This document shows, one piece after another, positions 31,980-42,827 of a stretch of DNA of 64,000 bases (its first letter is position 1; each line of letters opens with the position of its first letter). The translations under genes and the position numbers were made by a program. The notes below the pieces were generated by a model. It worked only from the letters and a program-made list of their open reading frames with translations. It searched no databases and had not been told where the DNA came from. Source of the stretch: Phascolarctos cinereus (taxonomy: Eukaryota; Chordata; Mammalia; Diprotodontia; Phascolarctidae); NCBI RefSeq assembly GCF_002099425.1, contig NW_018344259.1, forward strand, positions 679,501 to 743,500, read 5' to 3'.

Positions 31980-33310
31980 GCTAAGTTTCTTTATACTGAA
32001 CTGAAATCTGCCTCCCTCTAATTTCCACTCATATCATGTGGTATTTTAGTGTCTAGTGTGCAATGTGGTAATCCAATAAATATTAAAACACCACCACAAA
32101 GATACCCCTACTACTGTCATTTCACAATTTAAACAAATCCTGATTGGAGTTTTTAAAAGGCCCATGGCTATTAATAATTTGGCTCAGAGAAAGGGCTACT
32201 CAACTCATATAAGAGAGCTGCTGTCTATTCTTAAAAGATACAGCAGACCTGTAGACGATGCAAAAATAAATGCCCTGCAGGGTGCATGTTGTGCATAAAA
32301 GATGCTCTATATGACTCACTTTAAAATGTCACACTAAAATACTGTAATATTCTTTTATTGCTAATGTAAAGAAATCCTTGTTCAGACCCCTGATTTAGTT
32401 CCATACAACAGTCTGGACGTTAAAAAAGTAAATATATTCAGAATAACCATTTATGCCATTCAAAACTTTCTCTCACCATAAGATTTCATTACACACTGAA
32501 ATACAAGCTACATTTCTTACCAAAGACAACATTTCTCATGTGCATGGCCTAATACTTAATTTTATGTGCTTATTTGTATATATGTTCAGAGACATGTTGT
32601 ATGCACACATTTACAACTGGCTACTTTAAAAAAAATTCTCTTATCTTTGTGCAGCCAAAACTACACTGACATAGTTCCATACCCCAAACATGAAGCATCC
32701 TAAGTTCTCTCGCTGCTCTGAAGGCACAAGTTTTAAAGCTCCTGGGGCTCAATGCACTGACATGCCGTGCCTTAAAGCTTCTTGGAAATCACACTTTAGC
32801 AGAAATATTCACATGCAAAGTCTGAAAACACATTAAATCCTATTCAAGGACTTTCGTACACATGATTCAAAGAATGTTAGAAGGGTTCTTAAAAAAAACC
32901 CAACTAATCCAATGTTCTTATTTTATCAGTAAAAAGGCCCAGGTGGCTGAGGTAACTTCAACTCAAGGTCACATATACAACATGGGCCTCAGATTAAGGA
33001 AACATAGTGTATAAAATAGGTTAATCAGTAGTTCATTATTTACTTTCAGAAAATATTCACCAAAACTTTTCATTAAATAGCCAGCTCCCTTAGTAAAATT
33101 AGGATGTAATTTATGTACAAAACAACAGGAACTCCTATTGCATGAAGTAAAGGATTCATGCATATGCAAGTAGTTATGCAGAGTGTTCTAAAACTCTAAA
33201 ATGGTACTTAAGCTTTTGGATCATTTTGTATCTTCTGGTCAACCATGTATAAAATTAACATTCCTTTTAATGGTTTCTAGACATTAATTCTTTGTTCACA
33301 ACTTAATGAT
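31980..33310. other. Intergenic, nothing recognised
   Basis: AT-rich; a faint antisense MIR trace near 32,870-33,000, no more. Confidence 0.4.
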
Positions 33311-33324
33311 TTAGTGATCCACTA

Positions 33325-33525
33325 TACAGGTGCCATGTATAGAACACTGGACCTAGAGTGAAAAAGACCTGAGTTCAAATCCAGCTTTAAACACTTAACT
33401 AGCAATGAGACCCTGAGCAAGTCACTTAATCTCTGTCTGTATCAGTTTCCTCATCTGTAAAACAGAGATAATAATCACACCTACTTCTCATGATTGTTGT
33501 GAGGATAAATAGACAATTTTGATAA
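33325..33525 (+). mobile_element. MIR/CORE-SINE
   Basis: AGAACACTGGACCTAGAGTG, GAGTTCAAATCCAGCTTT, GAGCAAGTCACTTAATCTC, CCTCATCTGTAAAACAGAG and GATTGTTGTGAGGATAAAT in order. Confidence 0.85.
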
Positions 33526-34014
33526 ATATACAGGCATAGAAGGAAAAAGAGTTAGGTGAAGGAAGTGGCAGCCATATGAATCGGGACTGAGCTAAAGCTA
33601 TGGGAAAGTGGATGAAGGTGGGAAGAAATAAACTATGCAGACAGAGCACTCACTGGCTATGCAAGATTGAGGGGAGTGAGTTTTTACCCCCTCAGATGGT
33701 GGTTAGTAACCATGATTTTACCACACTTAGTTGATGATCATTGATATTAAGGTCAATATAATTTAATGATGTTAAAATTTTGAGTTATCAAAATGTCACC
33801 ATCAGATGAAGAAAACATTTTCCCAAGTGTCAGACAGTATTCTAATTCTAGTTCTACTGCTAATCAGTTCTATCAACAATGACAAAATATCTTAGTGTCA
33901 ATTTCAATTTGTACAAATGATAAAAAAATAAAATTTGCTCTTTATGCCCATAGGAAGTCAAATGACAACTTAAGATGTGAAAGCACCTTAAAGTGGTAAA
34001 AGTTCTAAACAGAT

Positions 34015-34150
34015 GTAAAAGACTGACTAGCTATGTCATTTCAAACAAATCACAATCTCTTTGAACCACTGTCCTCATCTCTGAAATGACGGGATTGGGT
34101 AAAATGATCTACAAGGTCACTTTCAGCTCTCAAATTCTATGAGATTCTCT
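34015..34150 (+). mobile_element. CORE-SINE with CR1/L3-like tail
   Basis: GACTAGCTATGTCATTTC, GTCCTCATCTCTGAAATGAC and AAGGTCACTTTCAGCTCTCA then AATTCTATGAGATTCT, the THER1/MIR3-type tail. Confidence 0.7.
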
Positions 34151-34154
34151 CTCT

Positions 34155-36240
34155 CTCTGTTCCCTCAAACATGATGGGGTTACAAAACACCTTTTCAGTA
34201 CAGTTTTACCTAACAAAGAAAGCTACTTCTTTGTTCTAAAACCCAGCCCAGAAAAACAATGCTTTCTTGTTTTAATTTCAAAAATTCTGCTAAACAAAAT
34301 CTTTGTAAAATAAATGTTTCCAAGTCTTCATCCAGAAATCAGCATTTTATTCAATCAAAATGTTTCTTAGGTTCTGTATTTAGAATATACTGGCATTCTA
34401 AGACAGAACTATTTTCATTAATTATAGGCCTACATTAAAATGCAGCATTACACATAAGTAAATGTATGAAAAGAAAATGAATGGAAATTGGGTGTGTAGT
34501 AAGTTAAAGGACATTCTAATACCACCAGAGAAAGTAGTTTAACAGAATTCAACAGAAAAGGTCTGGTCTTCAAAAATATTGTCCTATCTATCTAATCCTT
34601 TGAAGGATAGCCACCATAAATGTTTTCTAAAGCTGACTTGAGGTTTTTATTTCTGATATTAGGGCTACTACCACCATGGTATATTTGGCTGCTTATTTTT
34701 TTAACCTTTTGAATCTGTTCTGCTCCTGGTAAGCTCCCCAAGGGTAAGAAATGGCTTTTTTAGTGTACCCTAGCACAGTACCATATGCCTTCTTTGAATT
34801 ACATTAGTTGAACAAGGAAGAGATGACAACTATATGTATTGGAAATATTCACGTTCGCATGGAAATATTCACTTGGCGTTCTGTGTTGAAATGTGTTTTG
34901 CAAGGAAGCATTAGAACAACGATAAATTCCATAAAGGACAAGTGGATGATATAGTAAGCTGGGTTTAAAGTATAAGCAAACATAGAGCTTGGCTGAATTG
35001 TGAACCAAGACTTTCTATTATTTTTTTTCTCTTACTTTATTCCATTACCAAACAAAGAAAACACCTTTTCATCTGCCTTTTTGGTACGAAAGACTAAACA
35101 GTAGTTGCTCTATTGTGACACAAAACTACCACCAAAGGGACATATTTGGTTCTCTGTACCTGAAAAACTCTGCACAACAGTTCTTTAGTGTTTTAAGACA
35201 GTTACATCCTTAAATGGAAATATTTCTACTCGGGATTTCACCCTCCTAAAAAAATGGTGCCTACATTTGTTAAATGGTCTCAGTCACTGGTGGTTCTCTA
35301 CTCTTCTACACTTTTCTAAACTCAGTCCCTCATAAGAATCATTTGGAGGAAAAAAAGAGTAGACAATAAAAAAAGAAAACATTTCATGCAGTCTCCCATT
35401 TATGTACAAATACATTGCTACTTTTTAATTATTCACAGATTATCCACAGCCAACTTTCACTACAACTTAATTTTTACTAAGCACTTTTACCTGTGCTATC
35501 TCCCCCTATTTTTAGGCAAGAAATATATGCTAATAGTAATATTATATTATCCTAATTTATAACATAATTAGGAATGTAAATCTCCCAGGAAAAAGAAATC
35601 CTCCATAATGAATGAGTTAAATATAAGGTCACTTTTTTCCTGGTTACCTCTTCTTTTCAATTATCCACACTATAGCTCTTCTCTATTTGCACAGCTAATT
35701 AAAGGTTGGTCATAATTAGATTCTGTTCAAGTGGACTTAAAGCCTAGAAAACTACAAAGGCAGTGAATTTCTATCATCCTGGTGCTGATTATACAATTTG
35801 GGGGTGATCCAGAACTCTTCATTTGTTTACCTTTTGAGGAATTTCACTGTTCAACAGCATCTTTAGGAAGAAACGGCAAAGATATTCTAGTCATTTTGAT
35901 ATTAATCAGCACCTCTGGAAAAAGCTTTGAATGGTAGGAAATTCAAACTTCTGACTAAAATGAATTCAGATTAGGAATTTCAAAGAAGCTAGTACTGACA
36001 AAGCCGACATAATCAAATGATTACCCTTTATGAACCAATGAACGTAGTCATAAACAGTCATCTCACAAAAGGGCCTAATTAAGAAAATGTATGGATAAAT
36101 CCATCATCACCATCAAGTAAGAGAAAAAACCCTCAAAAGCACAGTGTACAGGTAAGTCACTTTTTTAAAAATACAATATAATCTTTACCACAGGCATCAA
36201 TAAGCAAAGGTTAGCTTATAAATCCATTAAGTCTTAGGAA
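34155..36240. other. Intergenic, AT-rich, nothing recognised
   Basis: A short L2-like 3' tail trace lies near 34,725-34,800; otherwise no element or coding sequence. Confidence 0.4.
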
Positions 36241-36256
36241 CAAAAATGCAAAGAAT

Positions 36257-36403
36257 AGAGGCAGCTAGGCGGCACAGTAGATAGAGCACTGGCCCTTGAC
36301 TCAGGAGGACCTGAGTTCAAATCCGGCCTCAAACACATAACACGCACTAGCTGTGTGACCCTGGGTAAGTCACTTAACCCCATTGCCTAGCCAAAAAAAA
36401 AAA
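36257..36403 (+). mobile_element. WSINE-type SINE with target duplication
   Basis: Head AGGCAGCTAGGCGGCACAGT, body and A tail intact. Duplication ATGCAAAGAAT at 36,246-36,256 and 36,404-36,414, extended by adjoining A residues. Confidence 0.95.
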
Positions 36404-36529
36404 ATGCAAAGAATTCTCTAACAATCCCAACTATTCACTGGTAAACATCTAACTAGGGTTAAATCATCATATAGTTCTGTTTCCACCATAAAGAATTTAA
36501 GAGTTATTAACATTAGTTGATTGTGCATG

Positions 36530-36765
36530 CCCAGGGTTCCTCAAGTCAGGAAGATAAGTTCATTTAAATCCCACCAGTAATAGTTGCTAGCCATGTGACC
36601 ATGGGCAAGTCACTTAACTTCTCCTATCCTCAATTTCTCCATTTGAAAAATGGGGGCAACACCACCTATAGTTCCCTAATTCACAGGATTATTAAGGCTC
36701 AAATGAGATAATACGTGTAAATCTTCTGCAAAATATGAAGCACTTTATACGCCAGTTATTATTCT
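36530..36765 (+). mobile_element. MIR
   Basis: AGCCATGTGACCATGGGCAA, CTCAATTTCTCCATTTG, CACAGGATTATTAAGGCTCAAATGAGATAATA shortened to its key parts, and AGCACTTTATACGCCA follow the MIR order. Confidence 0.8.
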
Positions 36766-36849
36766 TCTACCAAATGCCAATTTTCGTTAAGATTTTATTA
36801 TTTAACCATGTAATAATCCCTAGTGGATAAGAAGTCAAAGAAATATAAA

Positions 36850-37565
36850 GACAGTTTCTCAAAAGCACAAAATAATAATTATTTGAAAAGCTATTCAAAT
36901 CTTTAACATTTAGAGAAATGAAGATTAAAACAACTGTGAGATTTCTTTCACATTCGTCAAATTGGCACATATATTTTAAAACTACAAATTCAATGGTTGT
37001 GGGGCAAATAGTATGCTATTATACTTTTGGTAGAACTATAAATCTGAAGAGTAATCTGGCAATGTATGATAAAAGTTACAAAACTGATTATAACCTTTGA
37101 TTGTGATTATACTCAAAAGACTATATTCTACTATTTCTTTGAAAAGAAACCTATTTCTACAGAAGTTATTACCACTTCCTTTAATCTGTAAAAGGGAAAA
37201 ACATAAAGCAAGTCATCTATTAAATAATTAGGGAAACATCTTAACAAACCATGTAACATAAATGTAATAGAATATCATAGAGCCATTTAAATATGATGAA
37301 TATGAAAGACATAAGAAATACAAAATCAATAAAAAGTGATGCAAAATAAAGAGTGAAGATTAATAGAAGCATAGACAACAATGATTACAATAGAAAAAAA
37401 CCAACAAAATTTCATAAGTACAAAGAAATCTAAAGGAGAAACTGCAAATGCTGTTAAGTTTATAATTTTTGGGGGGGAAAAAGGTATTTTGGATAATACT
37501 GCTTTGGGGAAGATTTTACTCTATATTGCATTTGATCATTTCTGTGTATCTGAAATTTTTATTAT
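36850..37565 (+). mobile_element. Old L1 LINE 3' fragment
   Basis: AGAGAAATGAAGATTAAAAC and TCAAATTGGCACATATATTT, then AATAGAATATCATAGAGCCA and AAAGACATAAGAAATACAAA, are typical of the L1 ORF2 end and 3'UTR. Much older than the L1 at 52,445. Confidence 0.65.
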
Positions 37566-37569
37566 GTAT

Positions 37570-39050
37570 AACAAAAATTGCTTATAATAAAAAAAAGAAA
37601 TAATGTTAACAAATATGCAGTAGTGGGGGAGGGGAACAGGGAAATCCTCACATCCTACAACTAATGTAGAATATATAAATATTAAATTTCCCTGCCACCA
37701 TTTCGCCTGAGTTATTGTATTTGACTCTCCCTGCCCTCTTAACAAACTAATTGACAATAAATGATTTATTCCCTTAAGTACTTCCAAGACCAGCCCTTTC
37801 CCCCATACACATACAAACACTTGATATGAATTTAGCATTTCCAATATCATGCAGTAGTGGTAAAAGTGTCAAAAGTTGGTGAGAAACTAATTTGTAATGA
37901 GAAAAAAAATACTTCTGAATCTCTGCCTTAGTATAAGCAGATCAGACATCAATTTTTTTAGCACAAAATATTGTCAACTATTTTTTAAAGCATAAATTTT
38001 TAATTAAACGAAAGTTCATCAAGAATAGTTTATCCCCTCTCCACTTAAAAAAAAAGGGAAAATGGTAAGATAAAATTTGAAACAACTTCTCTTGACCCCA
38101 AAAAACCTCAAACATCTCTTTTATGTTGGAACTTAAAACCCTCAGACCTAAAAGTGCATTACAAATAATGAAAACCATTTTCAGCTTTTTGTATAGAGCA
38201 TACTTTTAAAACTACTCAGACACTGATAATTATTATTTTTCGACACCCTTCTAAGAAGTATTATGATGTAATTTATTCAAATACATAGCATTCTATTTGA
38301 AAATCAATGAGGAAAAACATCCATTCTCACAAAAAGTGGACTTTTCACATTAAAAAATAAAAATAAAAACAATGATAATATTAAAAAGCCAAAAATTAAG
38401 ACTATTAAGTATGTGATGAATTTAGCTGAATAAATTTAATTAAATAAATCTACCTTTGTTTACAAGCATTCTGACCAACTTTAAAAATTAGTACTTTTAT
38501 ACACCCATTTAGAGGGGAAATTAAATTATTTTTTCCCTATGTAATGTGTTGAAAATGTTAACTTCTACATTAACAAAAAGTATTTTTAAAATGTTATTCT
38601 CTGTAAGAAGTAGGAAATTCACATTCCTACTAAACGTTCCTACTTAGGTCACTTAGGATTTATATTTTGATCTTAAGGCATATGGTGATACAACCTTTGT
38701 ATTTATCAAAGTTGAATAATAATTTTAATGAATATTTTTCAATGATGCTAGTAATTCCAAGACAACTCACTCTGTGTTCAGACTCATATATTTATCACAC
38801 TACATACCCATCTGATTATTTGGAAAGGAGTCCAGTGAGTACCATTATAATCATTTCTTCTCAAAATTAATCCTGTGGTGGCTGGTTTAATGAGATAGGA
38901 AAGAAGGCTGAGCATTCAATCTAATTAAGGAGTCAGAATGTGATGACTGTGATGAAGTTGAGAAATCTATCTGCCAGTAAATTACATCCCTAGATTTTTA
39001 GTCATAATCAAAATAGTCAATCTACAAGCATTTATTAAGTTTACAATGTA
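37570..39050. other. Intergenic, AT-rich, nothing recognised
   Basis: No element or coding sequence identified. Confidence 0.4.
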
Positions 39051-39061
39051 CCGGGCACTAC

Positions 39062-39293
39062 ACAAAGGTGGCACAACGGATAGAGCACTCATCTTCATGA
39101 GTCTGAATCTGGCCTCAAACACTAGCTGGATGACCTTGGGCAAGTCACTTAATCCTGTTTGCCTTAGTTTCTTCATCTGTAAAATGAGCTGGAGAAGGAA
39201 ATGGCAAACCACTCCAATATCTCTGCCAAGAAAATCCCAAATGGGGTCACAAAGAGTCAGACATGACTGAAAAATGACTGAACAAGAACAAAA
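39062..39293 (+). mobile_element. RTE-tailed SINE with target duplication
   Basis: Head AGGTGGCACAACGGATAGAG, body GGGCAAGTCACTTAATCC, TGAGCTGGAGAAGGAAATGG, then the RTE tail CAAATGGGGTCACAAAGAGT and CAGACATGACTGA. Duplication GGCACTAC at 39,054-39,061 and 39,294-39,301. The host site is itself a MIR-like fragment. Confidence 0.9.
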
Positions 39294-39309
39294 GGCACTA
39301 CGACTAGGT

Positions 39310-40347
39310 AGAATAATCTGTTTACAATGTAATAGAGTGTAATACGATGTAACACTTGAAAATATAGAAAAGGCTATATTAATGTTGGTGTTACAGTGAT
39401 ACTTTCTAAAATTTTCTTGCTCTTTTACAGATTAATTTTTGCATGTAAAACAACAGTCTGTCCATTTCCTTCTTCTCATACCTCCCATTTCTGAGACTTG
39501 AGAACAAAATGAAATCTAACTATGTGGCTGCAGTCATGGAAACTGGCATAATCATAATGAAAATGTCATGTACTAAAAGTAAAGAAAATACTCAAGGTCT
39601 CCTATCTTTCGCTGGCAAGCTGGAATTATTTAAATGACTGCCGCTAAACAATTCTAAAGAACTCAGGCTTTGGAAAATGATACACTCTAGAAGCAAGCTA
39701 AGAAATCTGAGAAACTTTAGCCAACATTTAAGAAAAATTTTATTTGAGCTTCAAAACAAATCAACATTGTATCTAAGTTGCCCCTAGAAATGTGGATATT
39801 GCAGCATTTTCAAAAGGCTCTTTTCTGATATCCATCCAAAAATTTTATGTGACAAAATCCAGTAACCATCCTTTGTCTTATAAAATATACACAAAGGTCA
39901 AAATAATATAGATTTTCACCTTTTTTTTTTACTACACTTATACCTCAATTTCTAAAAATACATGTTTTTAGTACTTACTGCCAAACTTTGTCATTCAAAA
40001 AAAATATAATATTCTCTCCAGTAGAGTAGGAGGATGGTAAGAACTGAACTGCTTTTTAGTTAGTTAATACTTTCAAAATAAGAAATGGAAATGTTACAAA
40101 AATTGTATGACTGCTGATACAAATGCTGTCCTCCCCACACTATGCTACTCATTTTACAGATTACTAAAAATAGATTAAGAACAGAAAGTCTATGCTAAAG
40201 ATAACCAGAGTCAATACTTGACAGTGGGAACAGAGAAGTGTGGTCAATTCTGTGAAGAAGGAATCATATAATTTCACAAGGACAGCCTTATGGACAATGA
40301 GTATGACAGCACTGCCAGGTCCCTCCCAATGTTGTATAATTGAGTTC
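39310..40347. other. Intergenic, nothing recognised
   Basis: AT-rich, no feature identified. Confidence 0.4.
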
Positions 40348-40360
40348 AAGAAACAAGATA

Positions 40361-40507
40361 AGCTGGGGGCAGTGAGGTGGCGCAGTGGATAGAGCACCAG
40401 CCCTGGAGTCAGGAGGACCTGGGTTCAAATCCGGCCTCAGACACATAACACTTACTAGCTGTGTGACCCTGGGCAAGTCACTTAACCCTCACTGTCCCCC
40501 CCAAAAA
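40361..40507 (+). mobile_element. WSINE-type SINE with target duplication
   Basis: GGGGCAGTGAGGTGGCGCAG, GTGTGACCCTGGGCAAGTCA, then C/A tail. Perfect 13-base duplication AAGAAACAAGATA at 40,348-40,360 and 40,508-40,520. Confidence 0.95.
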
Positions 40508-40974
40508 AAGAAACAAGATAGGCCATTAAAGATAACATGAAGATAGTGACAGTCTCAGAACTGAATGAAAATGGGTAAGTGGTGTAATAAAAAAGAAAAA
40601 GCTGATTCACGTGCATGTAATGGAAACCATGTCATTATATGAATTCTGCAATTATATGAATTCTGCAAGATGAAGACAAAATAATACAGCTATGCCTGGA
40701 GGGAAGGTTCATTTTCAAAGGGCAAAGAGTCGTCAAAGGTAGTCATAAAAGAATCAAAATTCTAAAGTACCACAAGAAATAAGATACCAAAGGGTGTCCC
40801 AGAAAGTGATTATCAACTCAATGCCTAGTACAAACAGAGGAGGAGGATAGGGAAGAAATAACAGATCCTTGACTAAAATAAAACTGTTGATCCTTTAAGT
40901 CAAATAAACTTTCATTATGTAGAATGATGGTGGAAAGGTATTATTTTTAAAGTAGTCCTAAAGACCTATTATTA

Positions 40975-41110
40975 TCCCTTCTAGTTTAGAATCTAATCTC
41001 CTTGCAAGTAAGAACTACTTCATTTGTTGCCTTTGCACCTCCCATGCCTACCACTGGGCCTGGTTTGGAGCAGGAACTAAATAAACACTGGTGGATTAAC
41101 TGATAAGCAA
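40975..41110 (+). mobile_element. L2 3' tail
   Basis: ATCTCCTTGCAAGTAAGAAC, TGCCTACCACTGGGCCTGG and AACTAAATAAACACTGGTGG match the L2 terminus. Confidence 0.65.
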
Positions 41111-41394
41111 ATGCCTTTTATATTGCTTTTGTTCACATAAAGAATTCATTTTTTACCAGTATCTAACAGAAGCTCTCTAAAAGCAGATATTAGATTTAAG
41201 AAGTAATGTCTAATATCAGATATTAAATACTCCTTTTTAAATAGCAAATGACTTTTTTTAAAAAAAGAGTAGAAATTGAAAAAAAATGAGTTCTGTATGA
41301 AAAAATGGGATGATGACCTACAAGTCAGAAAGAAAAAACCTAGATAGCATATATTTTGAGATTATGTTAAATGGTTAAAATCTGTTAAGATGTA

Positions 41395-41525
41395 GCTCAA
41401 CTGTCATTTTGCAGACAAGGAGATCAAGGCACAAAGAATCAGATGACTTGCCCAAGGTTACAGAGCGATTAAGTGGAAGAAAATAACTAGAACCTAGATC
41501 TTGAGGCCAGTGTTCTTTCCACCCC
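41395..41525 (-). mobile_element. Antisense MIR
   Basis: CATTTTGCAGACAAGGAGAT, GATGACTTGCCCAAGGTTAC and TAGAACCTAGATCTTGAGGC. Confidence 0.65.
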
Positions 41526-41729
41526 AAGAAAGCTTCCTTAGAGCTAATACTTGGGTGTTGGGTGAGAAACTAAGTGGCTTCTCACAGCACCCAGAGATTT
41601 CCAATGATCTTATGGAGTTGAGGAATCCCCATTATCTCAGACTTCAAAGTCTGGAACAAAGTTCTAGGAAGCTTGATGAGGCTTTAAAATTTTCATTTAG
41701 GCAGCAATTTTCCCTCCTCTGAACTTCAA

Positions 41730-41890
41730 TCATATTGAATACCACAATTTCAGCATTCATTGTTTTCTATCTCATGTATAAATTTGTCTCCTTGACTAAG
41801 CTTATACTTCCTTTGTATGTTCATAGCACTTAGCGCTGGATTGGGCACACAGATGATGCTACACAAATACTTGTTAATTTAACTGAAAAT
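41730..41890 (+). mobile_element. L2 3' tail
   Basis: TCTCCTTGACTAAGCTTATA and CATAGCACTTAGCGCTGGAT, GATGCTACACAAATACTTGT follow the L2 end. Confidence 0.55.
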
Positions 41891-41894
41891 GCAA

Positions 41895-42720
41895 CCACCC
41901 CAATCTCTAGAGACTGGATGGGGCATACAGAAGCCACTGCTGCCATGTTCTTGGGAGCTGCCATGTTCATGATGTGTCAAAAGTACCAAGAAGTGAAATT
42001 TAAGCTACTCTGAAGATCCTTACCTCAGCTTCCAGTGAGGTACAAATAGCTTATCTTGCAGCTTGCTTAAATCAGCAATATGTTGAATCCTAATATCCCA
42101 TCTTTTATACCATGCAGCATAATTTGGAAATCAAGAATCAAAATCTCAGCTCAATTATTCATATTATTTCATAAAGACACCAAACAATAAATTCCTTTTT
42201 GATTTGCCTCTAATAAATAACAAGTTCTCATTAAAAACTCTTTAAAAATAAAATAGACCAAACTTCTTAATAGAAAAAGTATATTTACATCTTCATTTCA
42301 GAAGCAGTTAAAAAGCAAAAACAATGTAACATTTCAGTTGAAAAAAAAAAAACCTATGTTGACCCAAGGTTGCCAAATCTAATAAATTAAGTGAATACTG
42401 TGCATCAAAAATAAGGCAAGAATCCTAGATATCCAATGAATGATTTCTCCTCCCTACAGAAGTACAGAACTAATCTAGCAGAAAATAAGACAAATGAATT
42501 TCAGTACATCTGAAACCCTTAATGACAGAAGTGATAAAATGTGAACTTTACACTTGATCAGACACCTAGAATAACCGCAGGAAAAGCATCTTCTAAAGTA
42601 GAGAAGAAGGAAGGAGGTATCATTTTTAAAGGAAATATTCTGTTCTCAAATTCAGAATGCAAAGTATATAGACACAGTGGACATTAGGTGAGTATACTCA
42701 ATACATTTATAGCAAACTGA
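41895..42720 (-). other. SUGT1: Possible SUGT1 3'UTR and flank
   Basis: Sequence downstream of the SUGT1 stop on the - strand. No further AATAAA is seen before 42,000; an ATTAAG-type variant is the nearest alternative. No repeat recognised. Confidence 0.35.
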
Positions 42721-42726
42721 TTTATT
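42721..42726 (-). terminator. SUGT1: AATAAA overlapping the SUGT1 stop codon
   Basis: On the - strand the stop is read in TAAATAAA, so the hexamer AATAAA starts with the last base of the stop codon. Use of this signal would give a 3'UTR of only some 20 bases. Confidence 0.4.
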
Positions 42727-42827
42727 TAGAACTTTTTCCATTCCATGTCATCGGGAGGATTAACATCAACTTTCCTTTTACCTACATCAGACCAGTTGGT
42801 ACTCAGAACTGTGCCTCCAGACTCCAT
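42726..42827 (-). CDS. SUGT1: SUGT1 terminal coding exon
   Basis: Encodes [20 protein letters not shown] through DDMEWKKF and a TAA stop, the C-terminal half of the SGS domain. Acceptor TTATTGCAG, phase 0. Confidence 0.95.
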   Translation of the reverse strand: MESGGTVLSTNWSDVGKRKVDVNPPDDMEWKKF

